A stretch of 64,000 bases of DNA from contig NZ_JAQNDK010000001.1 of the NCBI RefSeq assembly GCF_028368935.1, positions 2,480,001 to 2,544,000 of the forward strand, read 5' to 3'. Below, in pieces: positions 26,684 through 35,765 of the stretch (within the stretch, counting starts at the first letter, position 1; every line of letters begins with the position of its first letter). The stretch is from Sorangium aterium (lineage in GTDB: Bacteria; Myxococcota_A; Polyangia; Polyangiales; Polyangiaceae). The position numbers and the translations under genes were made by a program. The notes beneath the pieces are model-generated. The model did not search any database. It was given only the letters and a program-made list of their open reading frames with translations, and was not told the DNA's origin.

Positions 26684-27223
26684 GTGGACGCCCCCCGACC
26701 GTCCGGCGCTCGTCGCGCGCTGCTCATCGGCCTCCCCGTCGCCGCGCTCGCCGCGGCGGCCTTCCTCTTCGTGGCTCGCGACGAGCGCCCGGCACCGGAC
26801 GCGCGCCCGCCGAGCGCCGAGTCCAGCGCAGCCCCCCGGCCGCAGCGACGCGAGGAGGCGCCCGTCGTCCCCCCGGCTGCCCCGCCGGCCGCTGCCACCG
26901 TGAGCGCCGCAGCACAGGAGTCGGAGCCGGCGCCGGACACCGACCCCGAGGGCAGCATCATCGACCGCATGCGCGCCGCCTTGACGAGCAACCCCGAGGA
27001 GGTGCTCCGGCTCGACGACGAGGCGTCGCGCGACCTCGGCGACAGCCCCCGCGCCGCCGAGCGCGGCATGCTCCGCGTGCGGGCGCTCGTTCGCCTGGAC
27101 CGGATCGGCCAGGCCCGCAGCCTCGCGGAAGACCTCATCGAGCGCTACCCGGACGATCCCTCCGCGAAGAGCGCGGCCGCGTACATGGGGATCCACCCGA
27201 GGCCGCGCGGGCCGTCCAGGTAA
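26684..27223 (+). CDS. Membrane-anchored TPR-like hypothetical protein
   Basis: A 179-residue protein starting at GTG 26684. One N-terminal membrane segment (ALLIGLPVAALAAAAFLFVA) is followed by a Pro/Ala-rich spacer (to about residue 85) and a C-terminal helical hairpin region (ERGMLRVRALVRLDRIGQAR, LAEDLIERYPDDPSAKSAAA). The latter resembles a tetratricopeptide-like pair. Such proteins often act as periplasmic scaffolds. No partner is evident in the neighbourhood. Function unknown. Confidence 0.65.
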   Translation: MDAPRPSGARRALLIGLPVAALAAAAFLFVARDERPAPDARPPSAESSAAPRPQRREEAPVVPPAAPPAAATVSAAAQESEPAPDTDPEGSIIDRMRAALTSNPEEVLRLDDEASRDLGDSPRAAERGMLRVRALVRLDRIGQARSLAEDLIERYPDDPSAKSAAAYMGIHPRPRGPSR

Positions 27224-27379
27224 GCGGCGATACCGCGGGTGCCCCGCGGAGTTCACTTGATCTTCATCAGGGCCGCTGCGACCACGATCTTGTAGCAAGA
27301 GCAGAACGTTGCGCAGTGAGTCACTGAACCGATTAAGAGTTCGGGCTGGTCCGGCGCGCATTTCTGGTGATAATCGGGC

Positions 27380-28750
27380 ATGCGCAACTGGCTTCTTCTT
27401 GTCGGGGTTCTCCAGCTCTCCGTGGCTGGATTCGGCTGTGGCGACGGATCGGATGGCGGCGGCGACGGCGGCGCCGGCGGCGAAGCGGGGGACACCGGCC
27501 TCACCGGGAGCAGCTCCTCGGGCGCCGGCACGCCCGCGGGCTCCGGCGCGGGCGCTGGCACATCCGCGAGCTCCGGCGCGGGCGCAGGCACACCCACGGG
27601 CTCCGGCGCGGGCGCTGGCGAGCCCACGGGCGGACCCGCGAGCACGGGCAGCGGCGACCCCGTGGCCGGCAGCAGCACCAGCAGCGGAGGAGAGCCCAGC
27701 GCCTGCGCCGGCGCCGAAGAGGACGAATGTCCGTTCGAGGCAGGGGTCGAGATCGCCTGCCGTCTCCGCTTCATGTACGGCGTGAACTACGCCTGGCGCG
27801 ACTTCGGCGCCGATTTCGGCGGTCAGTCCAAGTGGAGCCAGGCGGGCATTTCGGGCAAGAAGAGCCAGGTGCTCGCCGACCTGCAGGACATGCGCGCCAA
27901 CGGCGTGGACGTGGTCCGCTGGTGGATCTACCCCCGCTTCTACGGCGACGAGATCAACTTCGATGGACAGGGCAACCCGACCGGGCTCGGCGGCACCTCG
28001 ACGCAGGACATCCTGGCCGCGCTCGAGCTCGCGGACCAGGCGCAGGTGAACGTGATGTTCACGCTGTTCTCCTTCGATGGCTTCTACAAGACCTCTTACA
28101 ATCCGCCGAGCGGCCTGTCGGCCACGAGCATGGGGCCCATCGTCGCGGACGCGGGCCGGCGCGCCAAGCTCATCGAGAACGTCGTCCGCCCCATCGCTCG
28201 GACGGTGGCGTCGAGCCCGCACAGCGACCGGATGCTGGCCTGGGATGTCATCAACGAGCCCGAGTGGGCGATGACCGGGCCGAGCCTCTACGGCGGCGAC
28301 CCGGCGTTCGAGGGGGACTCCAGCAAGTTCGATCTCGTCACACACCAGCAGATGGAGGCGCTCGCCAAGGAATCGGCCGCCGTGCTGAGGGGAGAGACCG
28401 GCGCGCCCGTGAGCGTCGGCAGCGCCGCCATCAAGTGGGGTCAGGCGTGGACGCGCTCGGACGTCGACTTCTACCAGGTCCACATGTACGGCTGGGTCAA
28501 CGACAACTTCCCTTACAGCAAGCCCCTCTCCGAGTACGGCCTCACGGACAAGCCGGTCGTCATGGGCGAGTTCCCCATCAACATGGCCGAGATGGACGTG
28601 CGCTACGACAAGTTCGTGGGCGACCTCTACAACATGGGGTATGCGGGAGCGCTCTCGTGGTCGATCACCGATCGGAACTTCCCGTGGTCGTCCAACAAGA
28701 CCGCCGTGAAGGCGTTCGCCGATCAGCACCCCTGCGAGACGCGCTACTGA
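27380..28750 (+). CDS. GH5-like glycoside hydrolase lipoprotein
   Basis: A 456-residue surface lipoprotein, probably a beta-mannanase or endoglucanase of the GH5/clan A type. The lipobox is AGFGC (Cys20), followed by a Gly/Ser/Ala linker with repeats of GSGAGAGTPTG. The catalytic domain starts near MYGVNYAWRDFGADF. The acid/base is Glu293 in WDVINEPEW and the nucleophile Glu397 in VVMGEFPI. Trp and Tyr residues typical of a glycan cleft follow. A perfect hairpin at 28760-28782 just beyond the stop is a terminator. Substrate not provable from sequence. Confidence 0.8.
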   Translation: MRNWLLLVGVLQLSVAGFGCGDGSDGGGDGGAGGEAGDTGLTGSSSSGAGTPAGSGAGAGTSASSGAGAGTPTGSGAGAGEPTGGPASTGSGDPVAGSSTSSGGEPSACAGAEEDECPFEAGVEIACRLRFMYGVNYAWRDFGADFGGQSKWSQAGISGKKSQVLADLQDMRANGVDVVRWWIYPRFYGDEINFDGQGNPTGLGGTSTQDILAALELADQAQVNVMFTLFSFDGFYKTSYNPPSGLSATSMGPIVADAGRRAKLIENVVRPIARTVASSPHSDRMLAWDVINEPEWAMTGPSLYGGDPAFEGDSSKFDLVTHQQMEALAKESAAVLRGETGAPVSVGSAAIKWGQAWTRSDVDFYQVHMYGWVNDNFPYSKPLSEYGLTDKPVVMGEFPINMAEMDVRYDKFVGDLYNMGYAGALSWSITDRNFPWSSNKTAVKAFADQHPCETRY

Positions 28751-28759
28751 GGGCCGGGT

Positions 28760-28782
28760 GAGCGCCGCTGCACGCGGCGCTC
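28760..28782 (+). terminator. Rho-independent-like terminator of the GH5 gene
   Basis: A perfect 9-bp stem (GAGCGCCGC / GCGGCGCTC) with a TGCAC loop is followed by TTCCTCCTTGTTT. It begins ten bases after the stop codon. Confidence 0.75.
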
Positions 28783-29108
28783 TTCCTCCTTGTTTCCCTG
28801 TTTCCCCGCCCCGGATCCGAACCGGGCCGCCGTACAGGCCCGGCGAGCTCGTCCTCGATGATACGAGCCGCGCCTGCGTGACAGCTTGCCCCAGCGTGTG
28901 GCGCATTGTCGCGCGGGGGCGCGATCCGGCCTGCGAGGCCGTCTGTCGGAGCGCCGGCGCTCTTCTCCTCTCGACCGGGTTTCAATTGGGTTTCAACTGG
29001 GCACGTCGGTTGCTGACCGTCGGTGACCGGGGTGAGCCCGCTGCTCACGGAGGTGACCACCTGCGTGAGCCTCGACAGTTGTTCACCAGCACCCAGAGGG
29101 AGAGCGAG
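28783..29108. other. Intergenic stretch before the repeat protein gene
   Basis: The frame of the following gene is open throughout this 326 bp, but a strong ribosome binding site and Met at 29109 argue that it is leader. A GGCCC-type inverted repeat near 28824-28840 looks like a tRNA T-arm at first glance but does not fold into a tRNA. Nothing else is supported. Confidence 0.4.
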
Positions 29109-30419
29109 ATGGCACGAGATCGCTACGAGGGCCGGGACTTCCGTGACGAGGGGCCGCGCGACGACTGGCGTCACCAGGACGATCGGTGGCGCGCGCCACG
29201 GGACGACGATCAGCGCGGATTCCGCGGTCACGAGGGGGAGCGCGACGCGTTCGAGCGAGGGTCGTACAGCCGCGGCAACTACGCGAACCAGAGCGGCGGC
29301 AGCCGGCAGGGCGAGCTGGGACAGATGCCGCAGCCGTACGGCCAGCAAGGGCGCGGAGACGGCAGGGGCGCGTGGAGGGCGGGCGGCCAGCACGCACAGG
29401 ACGATCGCGGCGGATCCGAGCGGCGCTGGCAGGAGCAGGGCGGGGCCGGCGCGCGCGGCTACCGCGAGCCCGAGGAGCGCCGCGCCTACGGACAGGACAG
29501 CCCCTCGTGGGAGCGGATCGGCGGGCGCGACGACCACTTCAGCGGGCGGGGCGCCGAGGACGAGCGAAGAGGGTTCGGCTCGGCGCAGCGAGGGCGGGAG
29601 GAGAACCGCGGCTACTACGGGCGCGAGGCGTACTACGGCCGCGACGCGGCCCGCGGCTTCTCCGGGCCGGACGAGGATCATGGCCGCGGGGCCTACGGGC
29701 GCCGCGAGCACGGCCGCGACGAGGGGGGCCAGAGCCGGCGCTACCAGGGCTACGGCGACGGGCGAGACGACTACCAGGGCCGCGGCACCACGCGAAACGA
29801 CTACCAGGGCCGCAGCGACACGCGAGACGACTACCAGAACCGCGAGCGCTACCAGGGCCGCGACTCCACGCGAGGCGACTACCAGGGCCGCGACTCCACG
29901 CGAGACGACTACCAGAACCGCGAGCGCTACCAGGGCCGCGACTCCACAAGAGACGACTACCAGGGCCGCGACTCCACGCGAGACGACTACCAGGGCCGCG
30001 AGCGCTACCAGGGCCGCGACTCCACGCGAGACGACTACCAGGGCCGCGAGGATCGGTATCGCAGCGACGGCTACGGGCGCGGCGATGACCAGGATCGATA
30101 TCGAGGCGGCGACGAGCGAAACGCCCCTGGCCACCACGACGGCCGAGGCGACCACGGTGGCGGATACCAGGGCCGCGGCGAGGAGCGCGGAGGCCGCGGC
30201 CGCAGCCAGGAGCTCCGCGGATATGGCGACACGTACAATCGCCCGGAGCGCCGGCCCGGGTTCGGCCGCTTCATGGGCGACGAGATCCCGCAGGGGTACT
30301 CGACCCGCGTCCACGAGCGCGACGACGTGCGCGCCTCGCAAGGCCGCGACCGCGAGCGCTCCCCCGCCGAGGACGGCGGCCGCTCCAGAGTCCAGAGCCA
30401 GGACCGGACCTGGAACTGA
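29109..30419 (+). CDS. Disordered Arg/Gly/Asp/Tyr-rich repeat protein
   Basis: A 436-residue hydrophilic protein built from Arg, Gly, Asp, Tyr and Gln. Residues about 220-315 are tandem DYQGRDSTRD-type units; after two 10-residue units they alternate between 10-residue and 16-residue (DYQNRERYQGRDSTRD) forms. No signal peptide or hydrophobic core is present, so it is likely intrinsically disordered and cytoplasmic, with the look of RG/RGG-type RNA-binding or condensate-forming proteins. A short C-terminal block (GFGRFMGDEIPQGYSTRVHE) is the only complex segment. Start ATG 29109 follows GGGAGAGCGAG. Function unknown. Confidence 0.65.
   Translation: MARDRYEGRDFRDEGPRDDWRHQDDRWRAPRDDDQRGFRGHEGERDAFERGSYSRGNYANQSGGSRQGELGQMPQPYGQQGRGDGRGAWRAGGQHAQDDRGGSERRWQEQGGAGARGYREPEERRAYGQDSPSWERIGGRDDHFSGRGAEDERRGFGSAQRGREENRGYYGREAYYGRDAARGFSGPDEDHGRGAYGRREHGRDEGGQSRRYQGYGDGRDDYQGRGTTRNDYQGRSDTRDDYQNRERYQGRDSTRGDYQGRDSTRDDYQNRERYQGRDSTRDDYQGRDSTRDDYQGRERYQGRDSTRDDYQGREDRYRSDGYGRGDDQDRYRGGDERNAPGHHDGRGDHGGGYQGRGEERGGRGRSQELRGYGDTYNRPERRPGFGRFMGDEIPQGYSTRVHERDDVRASQGRDRERSPAEDGGRSRVQSQDRTWN
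29767..30053 (+). repeat. Tandem coding repeats, 30-bp and 48-bp units
   Basis: Near-identical DNA units that start GACTACCAGGGCCGC or GACTACCAGAACCGC alternate in 30-bp and 48-bp forms inside the gene at 29109. The near-identity at synonymous positions shows recent expansion by slippage or unequal crossover. Confidence 0.85.
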
Positions 30420-30525
30420 GATCAACCGATCTCCGCAGCTCGACGCCCGCGCCGCGGTGTCTGCGCCGGCGCGCAGGAGGAGATTGGAGTTGTCCGCGCC
30501 ACGGAGCTAGAGCATCCTCGCGCGC

Positions 30526-31821
30526 ATGAAACGACAAGCTTACTCCACCCTCCCGAAGCTCGCTTCCGTCTGCTGCATCGCCTGGTCGGCGCTGGCCGGC
30601 TGCGGTGACGACGACTCCAATGGAACGACTGGAACGACGGGCTCCGGCGGCAGCTCATCCACCTCGAGCAGCGCCGCCAGCACGGGCGGCGGCGGCACGG
30701 ACGAAGGCGGCGGAGGCGGCGGCGGCGGCGGCGCGGATCCCGGCACGACCTCGTCGAGCGCGGGCGGCGCCGGCGGCGGAGACCCCTCCAGCGATACCAT
30801 CCGCTTCATCGGGCGCTTCGATACGACGAACGCCGAGGGCCCCCGCTTCTCCTGGGCAGGCAGCGCGATCGTCACGCGGTTCTCGGGGACGTCGCTCGGC
30901 GTCCGCTTCAACGACGAGTCGACCGCGGCTCAATCCAACTTCTTCCAGGTGGTGATCGACGGCGAGGCGAAGGGCGTCCTCAAGGTCAACAGCGAGGAGG
31001 AGCTCTACACGGTCGCAGATGGGCTACCCGACGGCGAGCACGACCTCGTGCTCCACCGCCGCACCGAGCCGCTGGTCGGCGTGTCGCAGTTCCTCGAGTT
31101 CGTCCCGGAGCAGGGCGAGGCGCTCCTGCCGGTCCCGGCGGCGCCCGCGCGCCGGATCGAGGTGATCGGCGACTCGATCTCCGCCGGCTACGGCGTCGAT
31201 GGGGCCAACGAGACTTGCCCGTTCACGAGCGATACGGAGAACAACTACCTCGCCTACAGCGCGCTGACAGGGCGGCTCGTCGGGGCCGACACCACGATCG
31301 TCGCGTGGTCCGGCAGAGGCGTGTACCGGAACTACGACGGTGAAGTCGCGCCCACCATGCCCGAGATCTATGGCCGGACGATCGCCGACGAGGAGCAGCC
31401 CGCATGGAACTTCTCGTCCTGGGTGCCGCAGGTCGTGGTGATCAACCTGGGCACGAACGACTTCAGCATCAACGTCCCGGGCGACGCCCAGTTCCGTGGA
31501 CCGTTCACCGAGGCCTACGCGGGCCTCGTCGAGACGGTCAGAACGAACTATCCGGACGCGTTCATCTTCTGCACCATCGGGCCCATGCTGAGCGACTCGT
31601 ACCCGGAAGGCGCCGAGGCGCTCACCAGGGCGCGCGCCTACATCGGCCAGGTGGTGGAGGACCGGAACGACGACGGCGACGACAAGGTGCGCGTCCTCGA
31701 GTTCCCCGCGCAGGACGGCGCGGCGAACGGGCTCGGCTGCGACTACCACCCGAGCGTCAAGACGAACGCGCTCATGGCCCAGCAGCTCGCGGAGGCCATC
31801 CGCGAAGAGCTCGACTGGTAA
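30526..31821 (+). CDS. CE2-like SGNH-hydrolase lipoprotein
   Basis: A 431-residue surface lipoprotein similar to carbohydrate esterase family 2 (acetyl-xylan/mannan esterases). After lipobox LAGCG and a Gly/Ser/Thr linker come an N-terminal jelly-roll (IRFIGRFDTTNAEGPRFSWA) and an SGNH domain. The nucleophile is Ser217 in GDSISAGYG, the oxyanion region is INLGTNDFS, and the base is His408 in DYHPS. It would remove acetyl groups from plant glycans. It complements the GH5 lipoprotein 1.8 kb upstream, although the two are separated by a terminator and the disordered protein gene. Confidence 0.8.
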   Translation: MKRQAYSTLPKLASVCCIAWSALAGCGDDDSNGTTGTTGSGGSSSTSSSAASTGGGGTDEGGGGGGGGGADPGTTSSSAGGAGGGDPSSDTIRFIGRFDTTNAEGPRFSWAGSAIVTRFSGTSLGVRFNDESTAAQSNFFQVVIDGEAKGVLKVNSEEELYTVADGLPDGEHDLVLHRRTEPLVGVSQFLEFVPEQGEALLPVPAAPARRIEVIGDSISAGYGVDGANETCPFTSDTENNYLAYSALTGRLVGADTTIVAWSGRGVYRNYDGEVAPTMPEIYGRTIADEEQPAWNFSSWVPQVVVINLGTNDFSINVPGDAQFRGPFTEAYAGLVETVRTNYPDAFIFCTIGPMLSDSYPEGAEALTRARAYIGQVVEDRNDDGDDKVRVLEFPAQDGAANGLGCDYHPSVKTNALMAQQLAEAIREELDW

Positions 31822-32073
31822 GGGCCGCGCGGGGCCGGGGCATCGTGCCACCGGCCCGCCGCGACCGCTGTGGCACGACGCACCACCGATCCCACGCCAG
31901 CGCAGCGCGCGTCTCGCAAAGAGCGAGCGCCGGTCCCATCTGCTCGCCGTGGCGCGCGCGGATCGGCCATCCAGCGTCATGGTACACGCAGTGCATCTCT
32001 CGCCATCAGAACAGCGGAAGGGCGGCGGCTCCGAGAGCGCGTGAGAGCCCGCCGCCGAGCGAGGAGATCATCC

Positions 32074-32445
32074 ATGCAGACCAAGCGAGACAGCACCCTG
32101 CGGGCCACGAGCAGGAGCCACAGCCATGAGTTCGTGGAGGCGGCGCGCAGGAGCGCCGGTCGCGCGGAGAGCCGCGATGCGTTCATCCCCGACCCCGGCG
32201 ACGGCCCCCCCGAGGTGCTCGACGAGCTCGCCGAGCAGATCGCCGAGCAGTACGTCGCCTCGGCGACCTCGGGCCGGGGCGACACCACCGAAGACTACGA
32301 AGACAGGGTGGAGCCGGAGGAGATCGGGGGCCCCTTCGTCATCACGACGGCCGAGCAGGAGATCGGGTACAGCAGGGACTCGACCAACCCCGATGACGGC
32401 GAGGTCGAGCCGTTTCCGCTGGTCCATCGCTCGCCCCTCCGCTGA
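32074..32445 (+). CDS. Small acidic hypothetical protein
   Basis: A 123-residue hydrophilic protein with no signal or membrane segment. It starts at ATG 32074, preceded by GAGGAG seven bases upstream. The first part is Arg/Ser-rich, then an acidic helix (PEVLDELAEQIAEQYVASA) and an acidic/Pro tail. The segment GGPFVITTAEQEIG is the only compact-looking motif. No family recognised; to my memory similar proteins occur in other large myxobacterial genomes. Function unknown. Confidence 0.55.
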   Translation: MQTKRDSTLRATSRSHSHEFVEAARRSAGRAESRDAFIPDPGDGPPEVLDELAEQIAEQYVASATSGRGDTTEDYEDRVEPEEIGGPFVITTAEQEIGYSRDSTNPDDGEVEPFPLVHRSPLR

Positions 32446-32647
32446 TCGCGCGCGCGGACGATCGACGTTCGCGCACGTTCGCGCACGCCCGCGCTGGCAA
32501 GACCGCCCGGCCAGCGCAGCGCCCGCGCGCCGGACGAGCGGAGCTCCAGCCGCGGCGGTCTGGCTGGTTCTGCTTGGCGTCCGCCCCCGGCGCGCCTACG
32601 AGAGGCGCTGCCGCACAGCTGCACAGAGCACAGAGGAGGATGCGACC

Positions 32648-33142
32648 ATGGCTCAGACCAAGTTCAAGGGAAGCCCCATCCACACCGCCGGCGAGCTGCC
32701 GTCCGTCGGCGCGACCGCCCCCGATTTCACGCTCGTGAAGACCGACCTCTCCGAGCGCAAGCTCTCGTCATACTCCGGCAAGAAGATCCTCAACATCTTC
32801 CCGAGCGTCGACACCCCGGTCTGCGCGAGATCCGTGCGCACGTTCCACGAGCGCGCCGAGAAGCTCCCGGGCGTGACGGTGCTCAACATCTCGGCGGACC
32901 TGCCGTTCGCGCACACCCGCTTCTGCGCGTCCGAGGGCATCTCGAACGCGGAAGGCCTCTCGACGTTCCGGGGAGATTTCGGCCAGAAGTACGGGGTCAC
33001 GCTCGTCGACGGGCCGCTCGCCGGCCTGCTCGCGCGCTCGGTCCTCGTGCTCGACGAGCAGAACAAGGTGCTCCACGTCGAGCTCGTCCCGGAGATCGCG
33101 CAGGAGCCCAATTACGACGCGGCCCTCGCCAAGGTGCAGTGA
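32648..33142 (+). CDS. tpx: Thiol peroxidase
   Basis: Atypical 2-Cys peroxiredoxin that reduces hydrogen peroxide and organic hydroperoxides with thioredoxin. The 164-residue protein has the Tpx pattern SVDTPVCARS with peroxidatic Cys59 and Thr-Pro before it, and ADLPFAHTRFC with resolving Cys93. The start at ATG 32648 follows GAGGAGG. It is monocistronic and converges with the P450 gene. Length and motif order are standard for the family. Confidence 0.95.
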   Translation: MAQTKFKGSPIHTAGELPSVGATAPDFTLVKTDLSERKLSSYSGKKILNIFPSVDTPVCARSVRTFHERAEKLPGVTVLNISADLPFAHTRFCASEGISNAEGLSTFRGDFGQKYGVTLVDGPLAGLLARSVLVLDEQNKVLHVELVPEIAQEPNYDAALAKVQ

Positions 33143-33170
33143 GCCGGAGCGCCGGCGCTTCCCCGCCACG

Positions 33171-33205
33171 CGCGCGAGCGCCTCGTGATCTCACGCGCTC
33201 GCGCG
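33171..33205. terminator. Bidirectional hairpin between tpx and P450
   Basis: A 10-bp inverted repeat, CGCGCGAGCG at 33171-33180 and CGCTCGCGCG at 33196-33205, lies across the convergent 3' ends. It overlaps the last codons of the P450 gene. Confidence 0.45.
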
Positions 33206-34672
33206 CCTCGTGAACCGGATGCGCAGCCCCTCCGGCTGCATCGCGAACGCCATCCGCTCCCGCACCGGCGCTGTGTGATCCGCGAGGTGCACCGTGAAGC
33301 TCCGGAGCACCATGCCGACCGTCACCGCGCACTCCAGCAGCGCCATCGCGCGCCCCGGGCAGACGCGCGGCCCGCCGCCGAACGCGAGCGCCATCCTCGG
33401 CTCGTGGGGCAGCGTCACGGGCGCGCCCCCGAGCCAGCGCTCGGGGCGGAACGACTCCGGATCGCCGAAATACTCGGGTTTCCGCCCCGTCGCGCGCGTG
33501 AGCGCGACGACGCCGGCGCCAGCGGGCACGGCCACGTCACCCACCGCGGTGTCGTGGTTCGCCTCGAGGAAGAGCAGCGGGGCGGCGGAGCGCAGGCGCA
33601 GCGTCTCCTGCGTGACGGCGCCCGTGTACTCGAGGCGCTTGCACTGCTCCAGCGTCGGGATCAGCCCGCCGCCGAGCACGCGATCGGCCTCCTCGCGGGC
33701 GCGCGCCTGCACGTCGGGGCGCGAGCCCAGGTAATAGAGGATCCACGCGAGGGTGTTCGCGGTGGTGTCCTCGCCCGCGAGCAGCATCGTGAGCACGTTC
33801 GCGTAGACCTCGGCGTCCGAGAGGCGCGCCCTCGGGTCCTCGCCGTCCCGCGCGGCGATCATGAGCTCCAGCAGCGTCCGCGGGCGCGCGTGCCGGTCCG
33901 CGCCGCCCTCGAGCTCGCGCCGCGCGGCGGTCACGAGCTCGAGGATGAGCCGCTTCACCGCGACCAGGGCGCGGTCGTAGGCGCGGTCGGCGGGGAGGCC
34001 CAGGTAGCGCCAGTAGGGCAGCGGCGCGAGCATCCGCCGGTTGAGCCCGAGGAACACGCGCTGGAGGTGCTCCTGGAGCGCGTCCGCGCCGCGCTCGAGC
34101 GTGTTGAGATCGCGGCCGAAGGCGACGGACGAGGTGACGTCGACCGAGTAGCGCATGAGATCGCCGAGCACGTCGCGGGCGGCGCGCTCGTCGGCCGCCC
34201 GCGCCCAGAGCTCGCGCAGCCGGCCCGTGATGTCGCGGATGCTCGGGAAGAAGCCCTCGACGTGCCTCGGGTGGAACGTCGGGTGGATGAGCTGCCGCTG
34301 CTTCCGCCACGCGTCGCCGTCCGCCGAGAACAGCCCGACCATGTCCGCCTCGCGCGACACGGCCTCGATGGCGCGCACCCGCCGGAACACCGCGGGGCGG
34401 CGCTGGAGCACGTCGCGCACGAGCTCGCCGTCGACGACGACGAGGACCGGCTGTCGGCCCATCCGCACGACGAACAGGTCGCCGTGGGCGCGCCACCACC
34501 GCTCGAACTCGAGGTGCCAGCGGTCGGGGTGGAGCGCGAGCAGATTGCCGATCACAGGCAAGCCCGGCGGTCCCGGGAGATCCGCGAGCGTCCGCCGAGG
34601 ACGCGCAGCCGCGTCGCCGCGGCCGATCGCGTCATCCATGGCAGGGGGCGTGGCGTTCATGGCCCCCTTCAT
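33191..34672 (-). CDS. Cytochrome P450
   Basis: A 493-residue cytoplasmic or peripheral P450 mono-oxygenase. The I-helix oxygen-activation motif is AGEDTTA, the K-helix ExxR is in ETLRLR, and the heme-thiolate loop is FGGGPRVCPG with Cys438. The N-terminal proline-rich hinge LPGPPGLPVIGNL resembles class II/eukaryote-like P450s such as CYP102-type heme domains; no reductase is fused or adjacent. The start could be ATG 34672 or the ATG at 34660. It is divergent from a PlsC-like acyltransferase across a region with a 33-bp tandem duplication. Substrate unknown, plausibly a fatty acid or lipid. Confidence 0.92.
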   Translation of the reverse strand: MKGAMNATPPAMDDAIGRGDAAARPRRTLADLPGPPGLPVIGNLLALHPDRWHLEFERWWRAHGDLFVVRMGRQPVLVVVDGELVRDVLQRRPAVFRRVRAIEAVSREADMVGLFSADGDAWRKQRQLIHPTFHPRHVEGFFPSIRDITGRLRELWARAADERAARDVLGDLMRYSVDVTSSVAFGRDLNTLERGADALQEHLQRVFLGLNRRMLAPLPYWRYLGLPADRAYDRALVAVKRLILELVTAARRELEGGADRHARPRTLLELMIAARDGEDPRARLSDAEVYANVLTMLLAGEDTTANTLAWILYYLGSRPDVQARAREEADRVLGGGLIPTLEQCKRLEYTGAVTQETLRLRSAAPLLFLEANHDTAVGDVAVPAGAGVVALTRATGRKPEYFGDPESFRPERWLGGAPVTLPHEPRMALAFGGGPRVCPGRAMALLECAVTVGMVLRSFTVHLADHTAPVRERMAFAMQPEGLRIRFTRRASA

Positions 34673-34701
34673 ACAGAGGCGGCGCGCCCCGACGCAAACC
34701 C

Positions 34702-34767
34702 GACAGGCGACACAGGTCGCGTCCCATCGCGCTGGACAGGCGACACAGGTCGCGTCCCATTGCGCTG
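34702..34767. repeat. 33-bp tandem duplication in a divergent promoter region
   Basis: Positions 34702-34734 are repeated at 34735-34767 with one C/T difference. The unit contains GGCGACACAGGTCGCGTCCC. It lies between the P450 and acyltransferase starts and could duplicate a regulator site. Confidence 0.75.
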
Positions 34768-34832
34768 GGCGATATCAGCGGGCGGAGCGCCGGCGCTGGC
34801 GAGGCGGCGTCGACACGGAGTAAGACGCCGAC

Positions 34833-35711
34833 ATGACGGAGCCGCTGGAGAGAGAGCTCGCGAACCTGTCCGGCGCGGAGATGGTGGCGGCGCTCGGCCT
34901 CGGCGGGGCGCCGGCGTGGGTGCGCCGCGCCGGGCGTGCCGCCTTCGCCGTCCCTTCGTGGCCGCTCGGGCGCGTGCTCGCGCGCTTCGATCGGCGCACC
35001 GGCGAGGCCGGGCTCCACGTCGCGGCGCGGGAGGCGCTCGCCGGCTTCGGGGCGCGCTGGAGGGCCGACGCGGCGCCGCCGTCGCGCGGGGCGCTGCTCG
35101 TCGTGTCCAACCACCCCGGCGCCTACGACGCGCTCGCGCTGATGGCGGCGCTCGGCCGGGAAGACCTCATGATCGTCGCGGCCGAGCGGCGGTTCCTGCG
35201 GGCGCTGCCCCACGTGAGCCGGCGGCTGCTCTTCGTGCCCATCGACGAGGATGGCGCGCCCGCGCTCGCCGCGCGGTCGGCCGGCGTGCGCCGCGCGCTG
35301 CGGCACCTGCGCCGCGGGGGCGCGCTGCTGCACTTCCCCGCGGGGCGCATCGAGGCGGATCCGGCGTTCGCGGGCAAGGGCGACGCGCTGCTCGCGGAGT
35401 GGCAGCCGAGCGCCGGCGCGCTGCTGCGCGCGGCCGCGGCGGCAGGAGGGCGCGCCGCCGTGGCGATCGTCTCGGGGGTGCACTCGCCGCGGGCGAAGCG
35501 GCTGGCCATCACGCGGTGGGCCGAGCGCCGCGGGATCACCACGCTGGCGCCGCTCCTGCAGGCGGCGCTGCCGGGCTTCGACGACGTCGACGTGCGGGTG
35601 CGCCTGGGCGAGGCGCGGGACGCGGCGGAGGTGGCGCGCGAGGCCCGCGACGACGCGGCGCTCACGCGACGGCTGAAGGACGAGGCGGCGGCGCTGCTCG
35701 CGGGGGCGTGA
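34833..35711 (+). CDS. PlsC-like 1-acyl-glycerol-phosphate acyltransferase family protein
   Basis: A 292-residue acyltransferase of the PlsC/LPLAT type. Block I is SNHPGAYDAL (His...Asp as H-x4-D), and a later block is ALLHFPAGRIEADP, corresponding to the FPEGTRS-type substrate motif. It probably transfers an acyl chain to a glycerolipid or sugar at the inner membrane. The start is ATG 34833. It is divergent from the cytochrome P450; the shared promoter region suggests a possible joint role in lipid modification, which is inference only. Confidence 0.85.
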   Translation: MTEPLERELANLSGAEMVAALGLGGAPAWVRRAGRAAFAVPSWPLGRVLARFDRRTGEAGLHVAAREALAGFGARWRADAAPPSRGALLVVSNHPGAYDALALMAALGREDLMIVAAERRFLRALPHVSRRLLFVPIDEDGAPALAARSAGVRRALRHLRRGGALLHFPAGRIEADPAFAGKGDALLAEWQPSAGALLRAAAAAGGRAAVAIVSGVHSPRAKRLAITRWAERRGITTLAPLLQAALPGFDDVDVRVRLGEARDAAEVAREARDDAALTRRLKDEAAALLAGA

Positions 35712-35765
35712 CGGCCCGGCGCCCCGGCGCGCGCTCCTGCCCGTTCTTCGCCGCGCCGGTCATCG

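Noticed and set aside
28815-28880. tRNA-like T-arm near 28815-28830 on the minus strand
   Set aside because: The CCCGG-TTCGGAT-CCGGG arm lacks the invariant A58, and no matching acceptor, D or anticodon arms exist upstream.
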